From positions 4,030,001 to 4,094,000 of the forward strand of contig NZ_JAUFQR010000001.1 of assembly GCF_030409875.1 (NCBI RefSeq): a stretch of 64,000 nt of DNA, given 5' to 3'. The translations under genes and the position numbers were made by a program. Below the pieces are notes generated by a model. That model was given only the letters and a program-made list of their open reading frames with translations, had not been told where the DNA came from and searched no databases. Shown here piece after piece: positions 55,796 through 64,000 of this stretch. Positions within the stretch are counted from its first letter, which is position 1; every line of letters begins with the position of its first letter. The DNA is from Chryseobacterium tructae. GTDB lineage: Bacteria; Bacteroidota; Bacteroidia; Flavobacteriales; Weeksellaceae.

Positions 55796-55826
55796 GACTG
55801 TTCCTGCCTGGAGCAGTCTTTTTTTG
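55796..55826 (+). terminator. Terminator of the OMP gene
   Basis: GACTGTTCC pairs with GGAGCAGTC (one G-T pair), followed by seven T residues. Confidence 0.85.
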
Positions 55827-55900
55827 ATAGATAAATGAGCTGAACTCTTTCCAAAAAACAGGTTATTGAAGCTTAAAATCAAATTCTTAAAATTTTAAAC

Positions 55901-55945
55901 TACCTTTGCAGGATGTAATTCTTTCAAACCGAAGGAATTTTTATT
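55901..55945 (+). promoter_or_regulatory. Promoter and leader hairpin of the DEAD-box gene
   Basis: A -7 element TACCTTTG (55901-55908) followed by a nine-base stem AATTCTTTC / GAAGGAATT with loop AAACC and then TTTTA. The layout copies that of the OMP gene 800 bases upstream. Confidence 0.5.
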
Positions 55946-55965
55946 TAAATTTTAAAATAATTCAT

Positions 55966-57279
55966 TTGAATTTTACAGACTTAAACTTAATAGAACCTAT
56001 TGCTAAGGCAATCCAGGAACAGGGATATACGACTCCAACACCCATTCAGGAAAGATCTATTCCTGAAATATTACAAGGCAGAGACTTTTTAGGCTGTGCA
56101 CAAACCGGAACAGGAAAAACAGCAGCATTTGCTATTCCTATTTTGCAGAATCTATCTAAAAATAAAATACCGAACAAAAATATTAAAGCTTTAATCCTTA
56201 CGCCTACCAGAGAGTTGGCAATCCAGATTGAAGAGAACATTAATGCTTACGGTAAATATCTTCCGTTAAAGGAACTTGTTATTTTCGGAGGAGTAAAACA
56301 AGGAAACCAGGAAGCTGCTCTAAAAAGAGGGGTTGATATTTTGGTGGCTACACCAGGAAGACTTCTTGACTTTATTGCTCAAGGAATTATCAGCTTAAGA
56401 AATCTTGAAATATTCGTTCTTGATGAAGCAGACAGAATGCTTGACATGGGATTTGTACATGATGTAAAAAGAATCATCAAGCTATTGCCACAGAAAAGGC
56501 AGACTTTATTCTTCTCTGCAACAATGCCGGGAGAAATTCAGAAACTGGCTAATTCTATCCTGAACAATCCTGTAAAGGTAGAAGTAACCCCTGTTTCTTC
56601 TACTGCAGATACTATTCAGCAATCTGTTTACTTTGTAGAAAAGGAAAACAAACTGAATCTTTTATCTCATATTCTTCAAAATGACATTGCAGATTCTGTA
56701 TTGGTATTTTCGAGAACAAAACATGGTGCTGATAAAATTGCCAGAAAGCTTCAAAAAGATAATATCTCTGCAGAAGCGATCCATGGGAACAAATCTCAAA
56801 ATGCGAGACAGAATGCCCTTAATAACTTCAAATCAGGGAAAACCAGAGTTCTTGTTGCTACCGATATTGCTGCAAGAGGAATTGATATTGATGAATTAAA
56901 ATTCGTTATCAATTTTGAGCTCTCTGACGTTTCTGAAACTTATGTACACAGAATCGGAAGAACAGGAAGAGCCGGAGCTGAAGGATCTTCTATTTCTTTT
57001 GTAGATGGACTGGATCTTCTTAATCTGAAAAATACGGAGAAACTGATCGGAAAGAAGATTCCTGTTATCAAGAACCACCCATTCCATACGGATGATCTGG
57101 TAGCACAGAAAAGAGATTCTAATAACAAACCAGCTTCTGCAGGTTCTGAGAGACCACAAAGGCCTAGCAACAACTCAAGACCTAACAATAATAGAAATAA
57201 AAAGAAGCCAACATCTTCTGAAACTCCTTCTACCGGATTTAAAAAGCCTAAGAACAAAAATTTCACCAGAAAAAAATAA
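55966..57279 (+). CDS. DEAD-box RNA helicase
   Basis: 437 residues from a TTG start at 55966 ([12 protein letters not shown] once formylated). An earlier TTG at 55906 lies inside the promoter's -7 element and is rejected. Helicase motifs: Q motif [10 protein letters not shown], motif I AQTGTGKT, Ia PTRELA, Ib [26 protein letters not shown] and [13 protein letters not shown] basic low-complexity tail ([16 protein letters not shown]) probably binds RNA. It likely unwinds rRNA or mRNA structures; a cold-shock or ribosome-assembly role is plausible. Confidence 0.93.
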   Translation: MNFTDLNLIEPIAKAIQEQGYTTPTPIQERSIPEILQGRDFLGCAQTGTGKTAAFAIPILQNLSKNKIPNKNIKALILTPTRELAIQIEENINAYGKYLPLKELVIFGGVKQGNQEAALKRGVDILVATPGRLLDFIAQGIISLRNLEIFVLDEADRMLDMGFVHDVKRIIKLLPQKRQTLFFSATMPGEIQKLANSILNNPVKVEVTPVSSTADTIQQSVYFVEKENKLNLLSHILQNDIADSVLVFSRTKHGADKIARKLQKDNISAEAIHGNKSQNARQNALNNFKSGKTRVLVATDIAARGIDIDELKFVINFELSDVSETYVHRIGRTGRAGAEGSSISFVDGLDLLNLKNTEKLIGKKIPVIKNHPFHTDDLVAQKRDSNNKPASAGSERPQRPSNNSRPNNNRNKKKPTSSETPSTGFKKPKNKNFTRKK

Positions 57280-57284
57280 AAAGC

Positions 57285-57313
57285 AAACCCCTCTCATTTT
57301 GAAAGGGGTTTAT
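57285..57313. terminator. Bidirectional terminator
   Basis: AAACCCCT pairs with AGGGGTTT between two converging genes, with A and T runs on both sides. Confidence 0.85.
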
Positions 57314-57329
57314 TTTTTATTATAACTTA

Positions 57330-58484
57330 TTAATTTCTATCCAATTCTTTTCGTTTGGTATAACAATATCCTATAATACAAAAAGGTAAACAGGCTGCCA
57401 GATAGGTAGTAGAAAAGAAATTACTCTGAAAATCAAAACCCAAGATCAAATATTTCTCGGTAACAAAACTTACCATGACTAAAAATGTAATATAAGCTGA
57501 AAAAGAAAATACAGTTTCTATTCTTTTAGCATAAAATGATGCCAGAATAGCCAACACAATAAAGAATAACATCACATATTTATTGCTTTGTCCCTGAAGA
57601 GTTAAAGGGTTATACTGTAACAAATGATCCATATTTTTGGCTGGTAGAAAAACAGTGGCTAATAATATGGCTACAGTGAGCAGATAACTTATTCCAAATT
57701 TAATTTTCTTTTCCCAACCAGTGTTCATAAAAGGTCTTAACAGGAAAATAATCAACGGAATAATGGCTACACTTCTGGTAAGACACAGAATACCGATGCC
57801 TATTCCAAGCAAAATCGGCTTTTGAAAATAATTATGTTTAAATTGACTATGCCAAAAGAGCATAAAGGCTGCTACGGCAATAAAAGAAGCAATAAAATCA
57901 CTTTTACAGACTACATCGTAAATGTACGCTAAAGATACGCCTAGCATCAATATGCCAATAAACCTGATAAAATTATTTTTAAATTCAAGACAGATCGTGT
58001 ATGAAAACAATAAAAATGCGGCTACCTGAAGGTATCCTACATTTCCTATAAAATAGAATATACTGGCCAGAAGCAACTGCCCCGGAAGATAGGAAGACAG
58101 ATTCCCCATAAAATTCGGGGTATCATAAATATATTTTCCTTTGGTCCAATATTCTAAAGAAAACTCTAAAGTCTGCCATCGGTCTATATTCATTTTGTAA
58201 GGATCTTTCATCACATGACATAATGCAATATAAGCCACAGCTATTCCTCCAATCAGGATATATACCAACTTTCCCGATATTATTTTCTTAAGCCTTTCCC
58301 ATTTTCCCGCTAAAAACAAAAATAAATTAGCTACAGAAAAAACAACAACTAAGATGCTGAGAGGAACAAAAGATTGCCTAATGCCATATTTTGTCAGGAA
58401 TAAAAGATTAACAACAAAATAAACAGCAAACAGAAGAATACTGTTAAGCTGGTTACCTTTTACAAACTTTTGAATTCCGTTCAT
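57330..58484 (-). CDS. Polytopic membrane protein, possible GT-C glycosyltransferase
   Basis: 384 residues with about ten to twelve hydrophobic helices across the whole length and an extracytoplasmic-type loop after the third (KDPYKMNIDRWQTLEFSLEY, LEYWTKGKYIYDTPN). That layout, with acidic and Tyr/Trp residues in the first large loop, is like polyprenyl-dependent GT-C glycosyltransferases, but no family motif is certain. It shares its first bases with the TatD gene's end. Confidence 0.6.
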   Translation of the reverse strand: MNGIQKFVKGNQLNSILLFAVYFVVNLLFLTKYGIRQSFVPLSILVVVFSVANLFLFLAGKWERLKKIISGKLVYILIGGIAVAYIALCHVMKDPYKMNIDRWQTLEFSLEYWTKGKYIYDTPNFMGNLSSYLPGQLLLASIFYFIGNVGYLQVAAFLLFSYTICLEFKNNFIRFIGILMLGVSLAYIYDVVCKSDFIASFIAVAAFMLFWHSQFKHNYFQKPILLGIGIGILCLTRSVAIIPLIIFLLRPFMNTGWEKKIKFGISYLLTVAILLATVFLPAKNMDHLLQYNPLTLQGQSNKYVMLFFIVLAILASFYAKRIETVFSFSAYITFLVMVSFVTEKYLILGFDFQSNFFSTTYLAACLPFCIIGYCYTKRKELDRN

Positions 58485-59254
58485 TATGAGTCGGCTTTAA
58501 AAAGATTTCGCGCATTTTCTGTAGTGATCCTATCTATTTCGGAGAAGTCCTTCCCGTAAATATTCACTAATTTTCCGGCAACAAGATCAAGATAAGAACT
58601 TTCATTTCTTTTTCCTCTGTGCGGCACCGGTGCTAAATAAGGTGAATCTGTTTCCAAGACAATTTTATCTAAAGAAATTTCGCTCAAGAACTGATCTATT
58701 TTTCCATTTTTAAAAGTCACTACTCCACCAATTCCTAAAATAAAGTTCAGGTCAATTGCATGCTGAGCCTGTTCCAGATTTCCGGAAAAGCAATGGAAAA
58801 TTCCTCTTAACTTTGGATGTTTTTTTCTTTCCAGTACTTCGAACGTTTCATCAAAGCTTTCTCTGGTATGAATCACAATCGGCAGGTCTTTTTCTATTGC
58901 CCAGTCGATTTGCTGTTCAAAAGCTTTTACCTGAATGTCTAAAGTGGTCTTATCCCAATACAAATCAATTCCTATCTCTCCAATGGCTGGAAAATGTCTC
59001 TGGTCAAGATAATTTTTAACGATTTCTAATTCTTTTTCCCAAGACTCTGGCTTTACATAACAAGGGTGAAGTCCCATCATTGAAAGAATCTGTCCTGGAT
59101 ATTCAGTTTCCAGCTGCAGCATTTTCTCATGAGATTCGGAATCAATAGCAGGAAGGTAGAATTCTGTAATTCCTTTATGTAAAGCTCTTTGAATAGCTTC
59201 TTTTCTATCTTCATCAAATTCTTCCGCGTATAAATGGGTATGTGTATCAATCAT
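58484..59254 (-). CDS. TatD family hydrolase (metal-dependent DNase type)
   Basis: 256 residues. The metal ligands H5 and H7 (DTHTHLY), a Glu in GEIGID, His in VIHTRES and HCFSG, and Asp in ETDSPYLAP are all present. TatD proteins are metal-dependent 3'-5' exonucleases or amidohydrolase-fold enzymes. The membrane protein gene starts at the last base, so they are translated as a unit. Confidence 0.95.
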   Translation of the reverse strand: MIDTHTHLYAEEFDEDRKEAIQRALHKGITEFYLPAIDSESHEKMLQLETEYPGQILSMMGLHPCYVKPESWEKELEIVKNYLDQRHFPAIGEIGIDLYWDKTTLDIQVKAFEQQIDWAIEKDLPIVIHTRESFDETFEVLERKKHPKLRGIFHCFSGNLEQAQHAIDLNFILGIGGVVTFKNGKIDQFLSEISLDKIVLETDSPYLAPVPHRGKRNESSYLDLVAGKLVNIYGKDFSEIDRITTENARNLFKADS

Positions 59255-59259
59255 TATAT

Positions 59260-59781
59260 TTAAAATTTCAATAGATCTTCATAAGGATTTTCAAGTCCAA
59301 GCAGTATTCCAAATGCCGGTTCTGTTTTGATTCCCTGTTTTTTAAGCTCTATTATTTTTTGTTTAAACTCTTCTCCTTTTTCCTGTAATATTTTGTGTTC
59401 AGCAATCATATGAAGATAGGCGTTTTGCTGAGTGGTAGGTTTATTCTGTCCGAAAATTTCAATAGGAAATCCTTCTAACATAAAATTTAATGTAATACAT
59501 TTTTCACCATTTACGATAGGATATTCCACTTCTACATCATGAGGAATAAACCGACTAAACATTAAATCATCTAGAAAATCTTCTTCAAATGCTAGATCCA
59601 CCTCAAAAATAAGATCCAGATCACTTCCTTCTATATCAATTTCAATAGGAATAGTTCCTGCTAAAATGGGTGAATAATCTTTTAATTTTCCAAGAATACG
59701 ATGCTTTGTAAGAACTTCATAAGCTCTTCTCTGCCTTTCGTTTCCATTTTTCAGATAATCAATTCTGGTAAAATCAGGCAT
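59260..59781 (-). CDS. DUF4269 domain protein, nucleotidyltransferase-like
   Basis: 173 residues matching the DUF4269 family: LAGTIPIEIDIEGSDLDLIFE, with Asp-x-Asp as in nucleotidyltransferase-fold proteins, then CITLNFMLEGFPIEIFGQ and an all-helical end. Function unknown. It starts exactly where the GSCFA gene ends and is followed five bases later by tatD, forming one transcript. Confidence 0.85.
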   Translation of the reverse strand: MPDFTRIDYLKNGNERQRRAYEVLTKHRILGKLKDYSPILAGTIPIEIDIEGSDLDLIFEVDLAFEEDFLDDLMFSRFIPHDVEVEYPIVNGEKCITLNFMLEGFPIEIFGQNKPTTQQNAYLHMIAEHKILQEKGEEFKQKIIELKKQGIKTEPAFGILLGLENPYEDLLKF

Positions 59782-60732
59782 TTAAAATATTTTATGTTTT
59801 ACCTTTTTGCGTTGAATATCGATTCTCTGATCTAATTTTTCTCTGAATTCGATAAATTTCGGATCTTTTGTATCGTTCGTCCTATGCTCCAGTGCTCTCA
59901 TGATCTTAAAATTTTCTTTAATGAATTCTTTAGTCTCTTCTGAAAAATAAGAGTCTCCAAACTTATCAAAAATATAATTAACAGCTTGAGTACTTGGATG
60001 GATCATATCTTCTTTATAAAAACGATAATCCCTAAGGTCGTCCATCAAAATCTCATAGACAGGCAAATAATGACAGTCTTCAAACAGTGATATGGACTCA
60101 TGAATTGCGGTAATCAATTTGGATTTACTCAGCTGATTCTCCACCATTCCGTCTTTAGTATGTCTTACCGGAGAAACGGAAAACAAAATCTGAACGCCTT
60201 CTTTACATATATCCTTAAGTTCCAAAATAGTATTATAAATGGAGCCTGTAAGTTCCTGATGTGACAATAATCTCTTCTCAAAAAACTTCTGTGGAATTTT
60301 ATGACAATTGGCGACTAGCTTGTTCTTGGGAACAAATTCATAGATGAAAGAAGATCCGTAAGTAATAATAATCCAGTCTGCTTCCTGGAGAAAGGCATTT
60401 CCCTCTTCAATTTCCTCATTGATCCTATCCAGTGTTTGATGAATATACCTTGTATCAAAACTGGTATGATGATCCAGAGAGATGTATTCTTCATTATAGG
60501 TAATCAGTTCTTCTTCCACATAAAAAGCAGAATCATGAAGTCTTTTTACTGCATTATTAATAGAAAAAGGATTAAAAATTGTTCCAAAAGGATTATTAAA
60601 GGTCTGAAGCTGTCCATTTTTAAGCAATTCTGTCATTTCAGAGGCAAAACAGGAACCGATTGAAAATATTCTATCTTCAATTTCTATCTTTTTCTCTGAT
60701 TTTGGAATATCAACTTCTGTTCTGAATTTCAT
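59782..60732 (-). CDS. GSCFA domain protein
   Basis: 316 residues from the ATG at 60732 (MKFRTEVDIPKSEKKI), chosen because it gives the family's usual N-terminus; an ATG nine codons upstream is possible. The name-giving motif SIGSCFASEM is near residue 28, with IITYGSSF and FSVSPVRHTKDG further on and HPSTQAVNYIF at the end, as in SGNH-type esterases. It may act on acylated glycans. First gene of the GSCFA-DUF4269-TatD group. Confidence 0.9.
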   Translation of the reverse strand: MKFRTEVDIPKSEKKIEIEDRIFSIGSCFASEMTELLKNGQLQTFNNPFGTIFNPFSINNAVKRLHDSAFYVEEELITYNEEYISLDHHTSFDTRYIHQTLDRINEEIEEGNAFLQEADWIIITYGSSFIYEFVPKNKLVANCHKIPQKFFEKRLLSHQELTGSIYNTILELKDICKEGVQILFSVSPVRHTKDGMVENQLSKSKLITAIHESISLFEDCHYLPVYEILMDDLRDYRFYKEDMIHPSTQAVNYIFDKFGDSYFSEETKEFIKENFKIMRALEHRTNDTKDPKFIEFREKLDQRIDIQRKKVKHKIF

Positions 60733-60757
60733 AATAACAGATATAGGATGGCAAATC

Positions 60758-60792
60758 ATAGGAAGCAGGCAATTCTACTACCTGCTTCCTAT
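60758..60792. repeat. Perfect 12-base inverted repeat
   Basis: ATAGGAAGCAGG (60758-60769) and CCTGCTTCCTAT (60781-60792) flank an 11-base loop between two genes. There is no T run. The GGAAGCAGG arm also occurs at 49092. Confidence 0.75.
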
Positions 60793-60807
60793 CATCTGCA
60801 ACCTCAT

Positions 60808-61779
60808 TTAGCTTTCTCTTCTTAAAAGGTAATTTGCAAGCTCAATAAACGGCTTTTTCTTTTCTTCCGGAATATCAATTTTCTGAAGGTAGCTTTGACC
60901 AATCTCATTATGCTTTTCGATCAGACGAAGGGCTTTTTCATCTACTTTTGTTCTTCGGAAGATCTTTTCAACACCGTAGATCTTATCAACGTTGTCTGTC
61001 TTTTTTGAATACCAGTAATCAAGCTCTTTTCTTTCTTCTTCCGTAGCATGTTCTCTTGCTAATAGGTAAAGAACCGTTTTTTTGTTCTCATAGATATCTC
61101 CGGCGTGTTTTTTACCGAACTGAGCCTGATCTCCGAATACATCAAGATAATCATCCATAATCTGGAATGCAATTCCAATATGTTTTCCGAAATTGAAGAT
61201 CGCTTTTGCATCTTTAAAATCAGCTTTAGCGATTAAAGCTCCGATCTCAAAGGAAGAAGCACTCAATACTCCTGTTTTATAGGTAATCATTCTGATATAA
61301 TCATCAAAAGTTACATTTTCCTGAGTTTCGAAATTGATATCATACTGCTGGCCTTCACATAAAAGAAGTCCTGTATGCGTAAAGATTCTGATACAAGCCT
61401 TGAAAATTTCAGGTTCAAGGTCTTCAAAGAATTTATACGCCTTAAGCATTAATCCGTCTCCTGAAAGAATTCCAACATTGATCCCATGTAATGTATGAAT
61501 TGTAGGTTTATTTCTTCTTAATGGAGCCTCATCCATAATATCATCATGAATCAGGGTGAAGTTATGGAAAAACTCGATAGCCAAAGCAGGTTTTATAGCC
61601 TGTTTAAGGTCACCCCCAAACAGATCACAAGCCATCAGCACCATAATGGGACGAAGACGTTTTCCACCGTGGGAAATAATATAATTCATCGGCTCATATA
61701 ACTCCGTAGGTTTATCTTTAAAAGTGTACTTATTGATGGCTTCCCCAACAATCTGCTGGTATCTGTCTAAAAATTCCAT
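60808..61779 (-). CDS. Polyprenyl synthetase (short-chain trans-prenyl diphosphate synthase)
   Basis: 323 residues. GGKRLRP is at residues 38-44, the first aspartate motif is D79-D-I-M-D83 with RR shortly after, and the second is DDYLD. Phe at the fifth position before the first aspartate motif suggests a product of about C15-C20 rather than a long chain (inference). It makes allylic diphosphates for quinones, carotenoids or carrier lipids. Confidence 0.92.
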   Translation of the reverse strand: MEFLDRYQQIVGEAINKYTFKDKPTELYEPMNYIISHGGKRLRPIMVLMACDLFGGDLKQAIKPALAIEFFHNFTLIHDDIMDEAPLRRNKPTIHTLHGINVGILSGDGLMLKAYKFFEDLEPEIFKACIRIFTHTGLLLCEGQQYDINFETQENVTFDDYIRMITYKTGVLSASSFEIGALIAKADFKDAKAIFNFGKHIGIAFQIMDDYLDVFGDQAQFGKKHAGDIYENKKTVLYLLAREHATEEERKELDYWYSKKTDNVDKIYGVEKIFRRTKVDEKALRLIEKHNEIGQSYLQKIDIPEEKKKPFIELANYLLRRES

Positions 61780-61832
61780 AAAATCTTATAATTTGAACAA
61801 AAATACAATTTTTCAAGGCTTTATAAAACAAA

Positions 61833-61858
61833 AAACTTTGCCCAAATGGACAAAGTTT
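61833..61858 (-). terminator. Terminator of the phosphate transporter gene
   Basis: AAACTTTG (61833-61840) pairs with CAAAGTTT (61851-61858); T-rich on the minus strand. Confidence 0.75.
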
Positions 61859-61881
61859 ATATGATAATTGTGATTTTTAAC

Positions 61882-63024
61882 TTATGAAAGGAAAGTTACA
61901 ATCAGATAAGTGATACCTGCTACTATTGCTGAAATCGGAATGGTTAATACCCAAGCCCAAAGTAAGCTTACAGTAATTCCCCATCTTACTGCTGAAATTC
62001 TTTTCGTTAATCCTACCCCAATGATAGAACCTGTAATCGTATGTGTTGTAGATACAGGAATACCGAAGTGGTCTGTGATGAATAAAGTAATCGCTCCTGC
62101 AGTTTCTGCACTTACTCCTTCTAATGAAGTTACTTTAGTAATCTTTGTTCCCATTGTTTTGATGATCTTCCAACCCCCACTCATAGTACCTAGAGCAATG
62201 GCAATAAATGAAACTAAAGGAACCCAAATATAATGTTGTGCAAAGTAATCAAAACGTCCCGCAGAAGGAATATCCAAATACTGTGTATCCTGAAGCATAT
62301 TAACGTGATAGTAAATTACCGCCGCTCCAATGATTCCCATTACTTTCTGAGCATCATTCAGACCATGTCCTAAACTAAACAGGGCTGAAGAAACCAGCTG
62401 CAATCTTTTGAAAGATTTGTCTGCTTTGTGTGGGTTTGATCTTTTATAAAGGTGAACAATAATTAATGTAATAATGATTGAAATAATCATCCCTATGATA
62501 GGTGCCATGAAAATGAACAAGAAGATAGGAATAACTTTATCAAACTTCACCACACCCTGGTGAGTTACCTGAATGAAAGCTTCTTTAATGGTCTCCCACA
62601 TCCCAAGTCCTGGCTGTGCTGCCGCTACATCATGGTAGTCCATCATAAAAGCATGCGTTAAAGCGGCTCCCAGGAATCCTCCGATCAATGTATGCGATGA
62701 TGAGGAAGGAATTCCAAACCACCATGTTAAAAGGTTCCAGGCAATAGCTGCCATCAGACCGGAAAATATTACTTCAAGCGTGATAAAATTCTCGTTAACT
62801 GTTTTGGCAATTGTATTACCAATTTTGAATTCTCCAATAATGTAAGCAGCAATAAAGAAAGCTGCAAAGTTCCAAAGTGCCGCCCAAAGTACAGCCTGGA
62901 ATGGAGTTAAAACTTTTGTAGAAACTATAGTTGCAATTGAATTGGCAGCATCATGAAAACCATTGATATAATCAAAGATCAGCGCCAACGCAATAATAAC
63001 TACAAGTAAAATCGGAAATTCCAT
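61882..63024 (-). CDS. Low-affinity inorganic phosphate transporter, PiT family
   Basis: 380 residues with about ten membrane helices. The two PiT signatures are visible: GFHDAANSIATIVSTK near residue 22 and the GHGLNDAQKVMG repeat near residue 219. PVSTTHTITGSIIGVG follows. It takes up phosphate with cations. The gene follows a DUF47 protein by 23 bases, a pairing seen in many bacteria. Confidence 0.93.
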   Translation of the reverse strand: MEFPILLVVIIALALIFDYINGFHDAANSIATIVSTKVLTPFQAVLWAALWNFAAFFIAAYIIGEFKIGNTIAKTVNENFITLEVIFSGLMAAIAWNLLTWWFGIPSSSSHTLIGGFLGAALTHAFMMDYHDVAAAQPGLGMWETIKEAFIQVTHQGVVKFDKVIPIFLFIFMAPIIGMIISIIITLIIVHLYKRSNPHKADKSFKRLQLVSSALFSLGHGLNDAQKVMGIIGAAVIYYHVNMLQDTQYLDIPSAGRFDYFAQHYIWVPLVSFIAIALGTMSGGWKIIKTMGTKITKVTSLEGVSAETAGAITLFITDHFGIPVSTTHTITGSIIGVGLTKRISAVRWGITVSLLWAWVLTIPISAIVAGITYLIVTFLS

Positions 63025-63047
63025 TTTTTGCTATGTATTATTATCTT

Positions 63048-63686
63048 TTAGGCGTATTTAATCATGATGTTCTCAATTGTATTGGCAACATCTTCTGCTT
63101 TATCCGTTACGATTTCAAGATAGTTCAATACAGAAGAAACCTTAATGATGTTGATAGCATCGTTGGTTTCAAATAATTCTACCATTGAGTTAGAAAGCAG
63201 GTCATCTGCAATGTTCTCAATAGAGTTTACTTTAATACAAGCTTCTTTCACCTGCTCCATATTCTTAAACCCTTTAAGGTTTTTCATTGCATTCTGGATT
63301 TCAAGACATGCTTTGTGAATCAATAGAGAGAAATCTGAATACGCTTTCATCTCAGGAGATTTGTATAAGAAGATATATTTTGTAGAAGCATAGATATAGT
63401 CAGCGATATCATCTAGTCCTGTTGCCAATGTGTGAATATCCTCACGATCAAAAGGAGTAATGAAGTTTTTTCCTAGTTCTACGAAGATTTCGTGAGTAAG
63501 CTCATCATTTTTATGTTCGAAATCACTCATTTTTTTCAACATTGAATCGTCATTAAGATCGAAATCCTTGATCCCGGTGTTGAAATCTTCAGACATTGCA
63601 ACTAGGTTTTCAGTTACCTTTTCAAAAAGTACAAAGAAGATTTTATCTTTTGGTTGAAAAGCGTGGAAAATATTACCAATTCCCAT
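63048..63686 (-). CDS. DUF47 family PhoU-like protein
   Basis: 212 residues, all-helical, with the PhoU/DUF47 pattern: FEHKNDELTHEIFVELGKNFITPFDREDIHTLATGLDDIADYI. The acidic residues bind metal clusters in known relatives. It probably regulates the phosphate transporter encoded just downstream in the same operon. Confidence 0.9.
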   Translation of the reverse strand: MGIGNIFHAFQPKDKIFFVLFEKVTENLVAMSEDFNTGIKDFDLNDDSMLKKMSDFEHKNDELTHEIFVELGKNFITPFDREDIHTLATGLDDIADYIYASTKYIFLYKSPEMKAYSDFSLLIHKACLEIQNAMKNLKGFKNMEQVKEACIKVNSIENIADDLLSNSMVELFETNDAINIIKVSSVLNYLEIVTDKAEDVANTIENIMIKYA

Positions 63687-63795
63687 TTTTTAGTATTTAT
63701 AATTCGAGTGCAAATTTCCTAAAAAAGGATTGCCCATGAAACTATATAACATTAAGTTTTGTTAACATTCGCTTACCTGCTGATTATCAAATAAA

Positions 63796-63819
63796 AAAAC
63801 CGGCATTACTGCCGGTTTT
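63796..63819 (-). terminator. Terminator of the edge helicase gene
   Basis: AAAACCGGC pairs perfectly with GCCGGTTTT around ATTACT. On the minus strand it is followed by T residues. Confidence 0.85.
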
Positions 63820-63837
63820 GTATAGTATAAAAAGGGA

Positions 63838-64000
63838 TTAGTTAGCTACTTCAGCTCTCATATCTTTTCCTTTAAATTTCATTGACTGAATGTTACTTAA
63901 AACATTGTCTTTGAATGATTTTTCAACTTCAAAGAAAGAGAATTTCTCTAAAATCTCAATATCACCGATTTCAGCTCTTTTCTTACTCTTTCCGTCAGCA
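63838..64000 (-). CDS. C-terminal end of a DEAD-box helicase with DbpA-type RNA-binding domain (partial)
   Basis: Only the last 53 residues lie in the window. The segment AEIGDIEILEKFSFFEVEKS, followed by a basic end, matches the DbpA-type RNA-binding domain at the end of DeaD/CsdA helicases. The gene runs leftward from beyond the window edge and stops at 63838. Identity of the missing part is inferred. Confidence 0.75.
   Translation of the reverse strand, partial: ADGKSKKRAEIGDIEILEKFSFFEVEKSFKDNVLSNIQSMKFKGKDMRAEVAN

Noticed and set aside
55906..55965. Upstream TTG start for the DEAD-box helicase
   Set aside because: That codon lies inside the promoter's -7 element, so it could not be in the mRNA. 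The TTG at 55966 gives the usual N-terminus.

Overview
The window looks like chromosomal DNA of a low-GC member of the Flavobacteriia, most likely Chryseobacterium or a close relative. Evidence: Bacteroidota-type promoters (TTTG, about 19 bases, TAnnTTTG) in front of many genes, lipoproteins with a Cys-Ser/Lys-Asp-rich start, TonB-dependent uptake, DUF and PrcB/WbqC/GSCFA families typical of the phylum, and protein sequences that read as this family throughout. The genus is inference from recognition, not from a search.

Layout. 0-9.6 kb: a broken FAD oxidoreductase, a SpoIIAA-like protein, an MVL-type mannan-binding lectin, an MFS exporter with a divergent AraC regulator, lipA, an ECF sigma factor, tyrS and a fatty acid desaturase. 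9.8-13.5 kb: a TPR histidine kinase and LuxR-type response regulator bracketed by two related small lipoproteins. 13.8-18.4 kb: an esterase, an aspartyl-protease/PDZ protein, an L,D-transpeptidase and a PAS-LuxR regulator whose promoter carries two tandem palindromes. 18.8-22 kb: an AT-rich accessory segment bounded by 119-bp direct repeats and carrying a phage-tail-like beta-helix protein; one repeat is the 3' end of the neighbouring membrane-protein gene. 22.4-27.7 kb: a membrane AraC regulator, a TonB-dependent receptor and a secreted PI-PLC. 28.0-28.7 kb: six identical tRNA-Asp genes in tandem. 29-34.4 kb: thioredoxin, a cysteine desulfurase, and a tight operon of UbiA-type DPPR synthase, DprE1, DprE2 and a HAD phosphatase, i.e. 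a mycobacterial-style polyprenyl-phosphoryl-arabinose route in a Bacteroidota genome. 34.5-46.3 kb: envelope lipoproteins, an S8 protease, lepB, dapB, parAB, TonB and purA. 46.5-64 kb: mostly housekeeping (hpt, adk, obgE, DEAD-box helicases, TatD, polyprenyl synthase, phosphate transport) with regulators and an ABC-F ATPase.

Sequence quality. Ten genes, including parA, parB, tonB and a cysteine desulfurase, are each broken by one missing base (tonB by two), mostly in A/T runs. Restoring one base each time gives a full-length, family-typical protein. This looks like uncorrected deletion errors in the assembly rather than biological decay. The affected genes are annotated here as single genes across the frameshift.

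The best candidates for new biology are the DprE1/DprE2/UbiA/HAD operon, the 3-kb repeat-bounded cassette integrated at a gene 3' end, the lipoprotein-kinase-regulator-lipoprotein block, and the palindromes overlaid on the LuxR-gene promoter.
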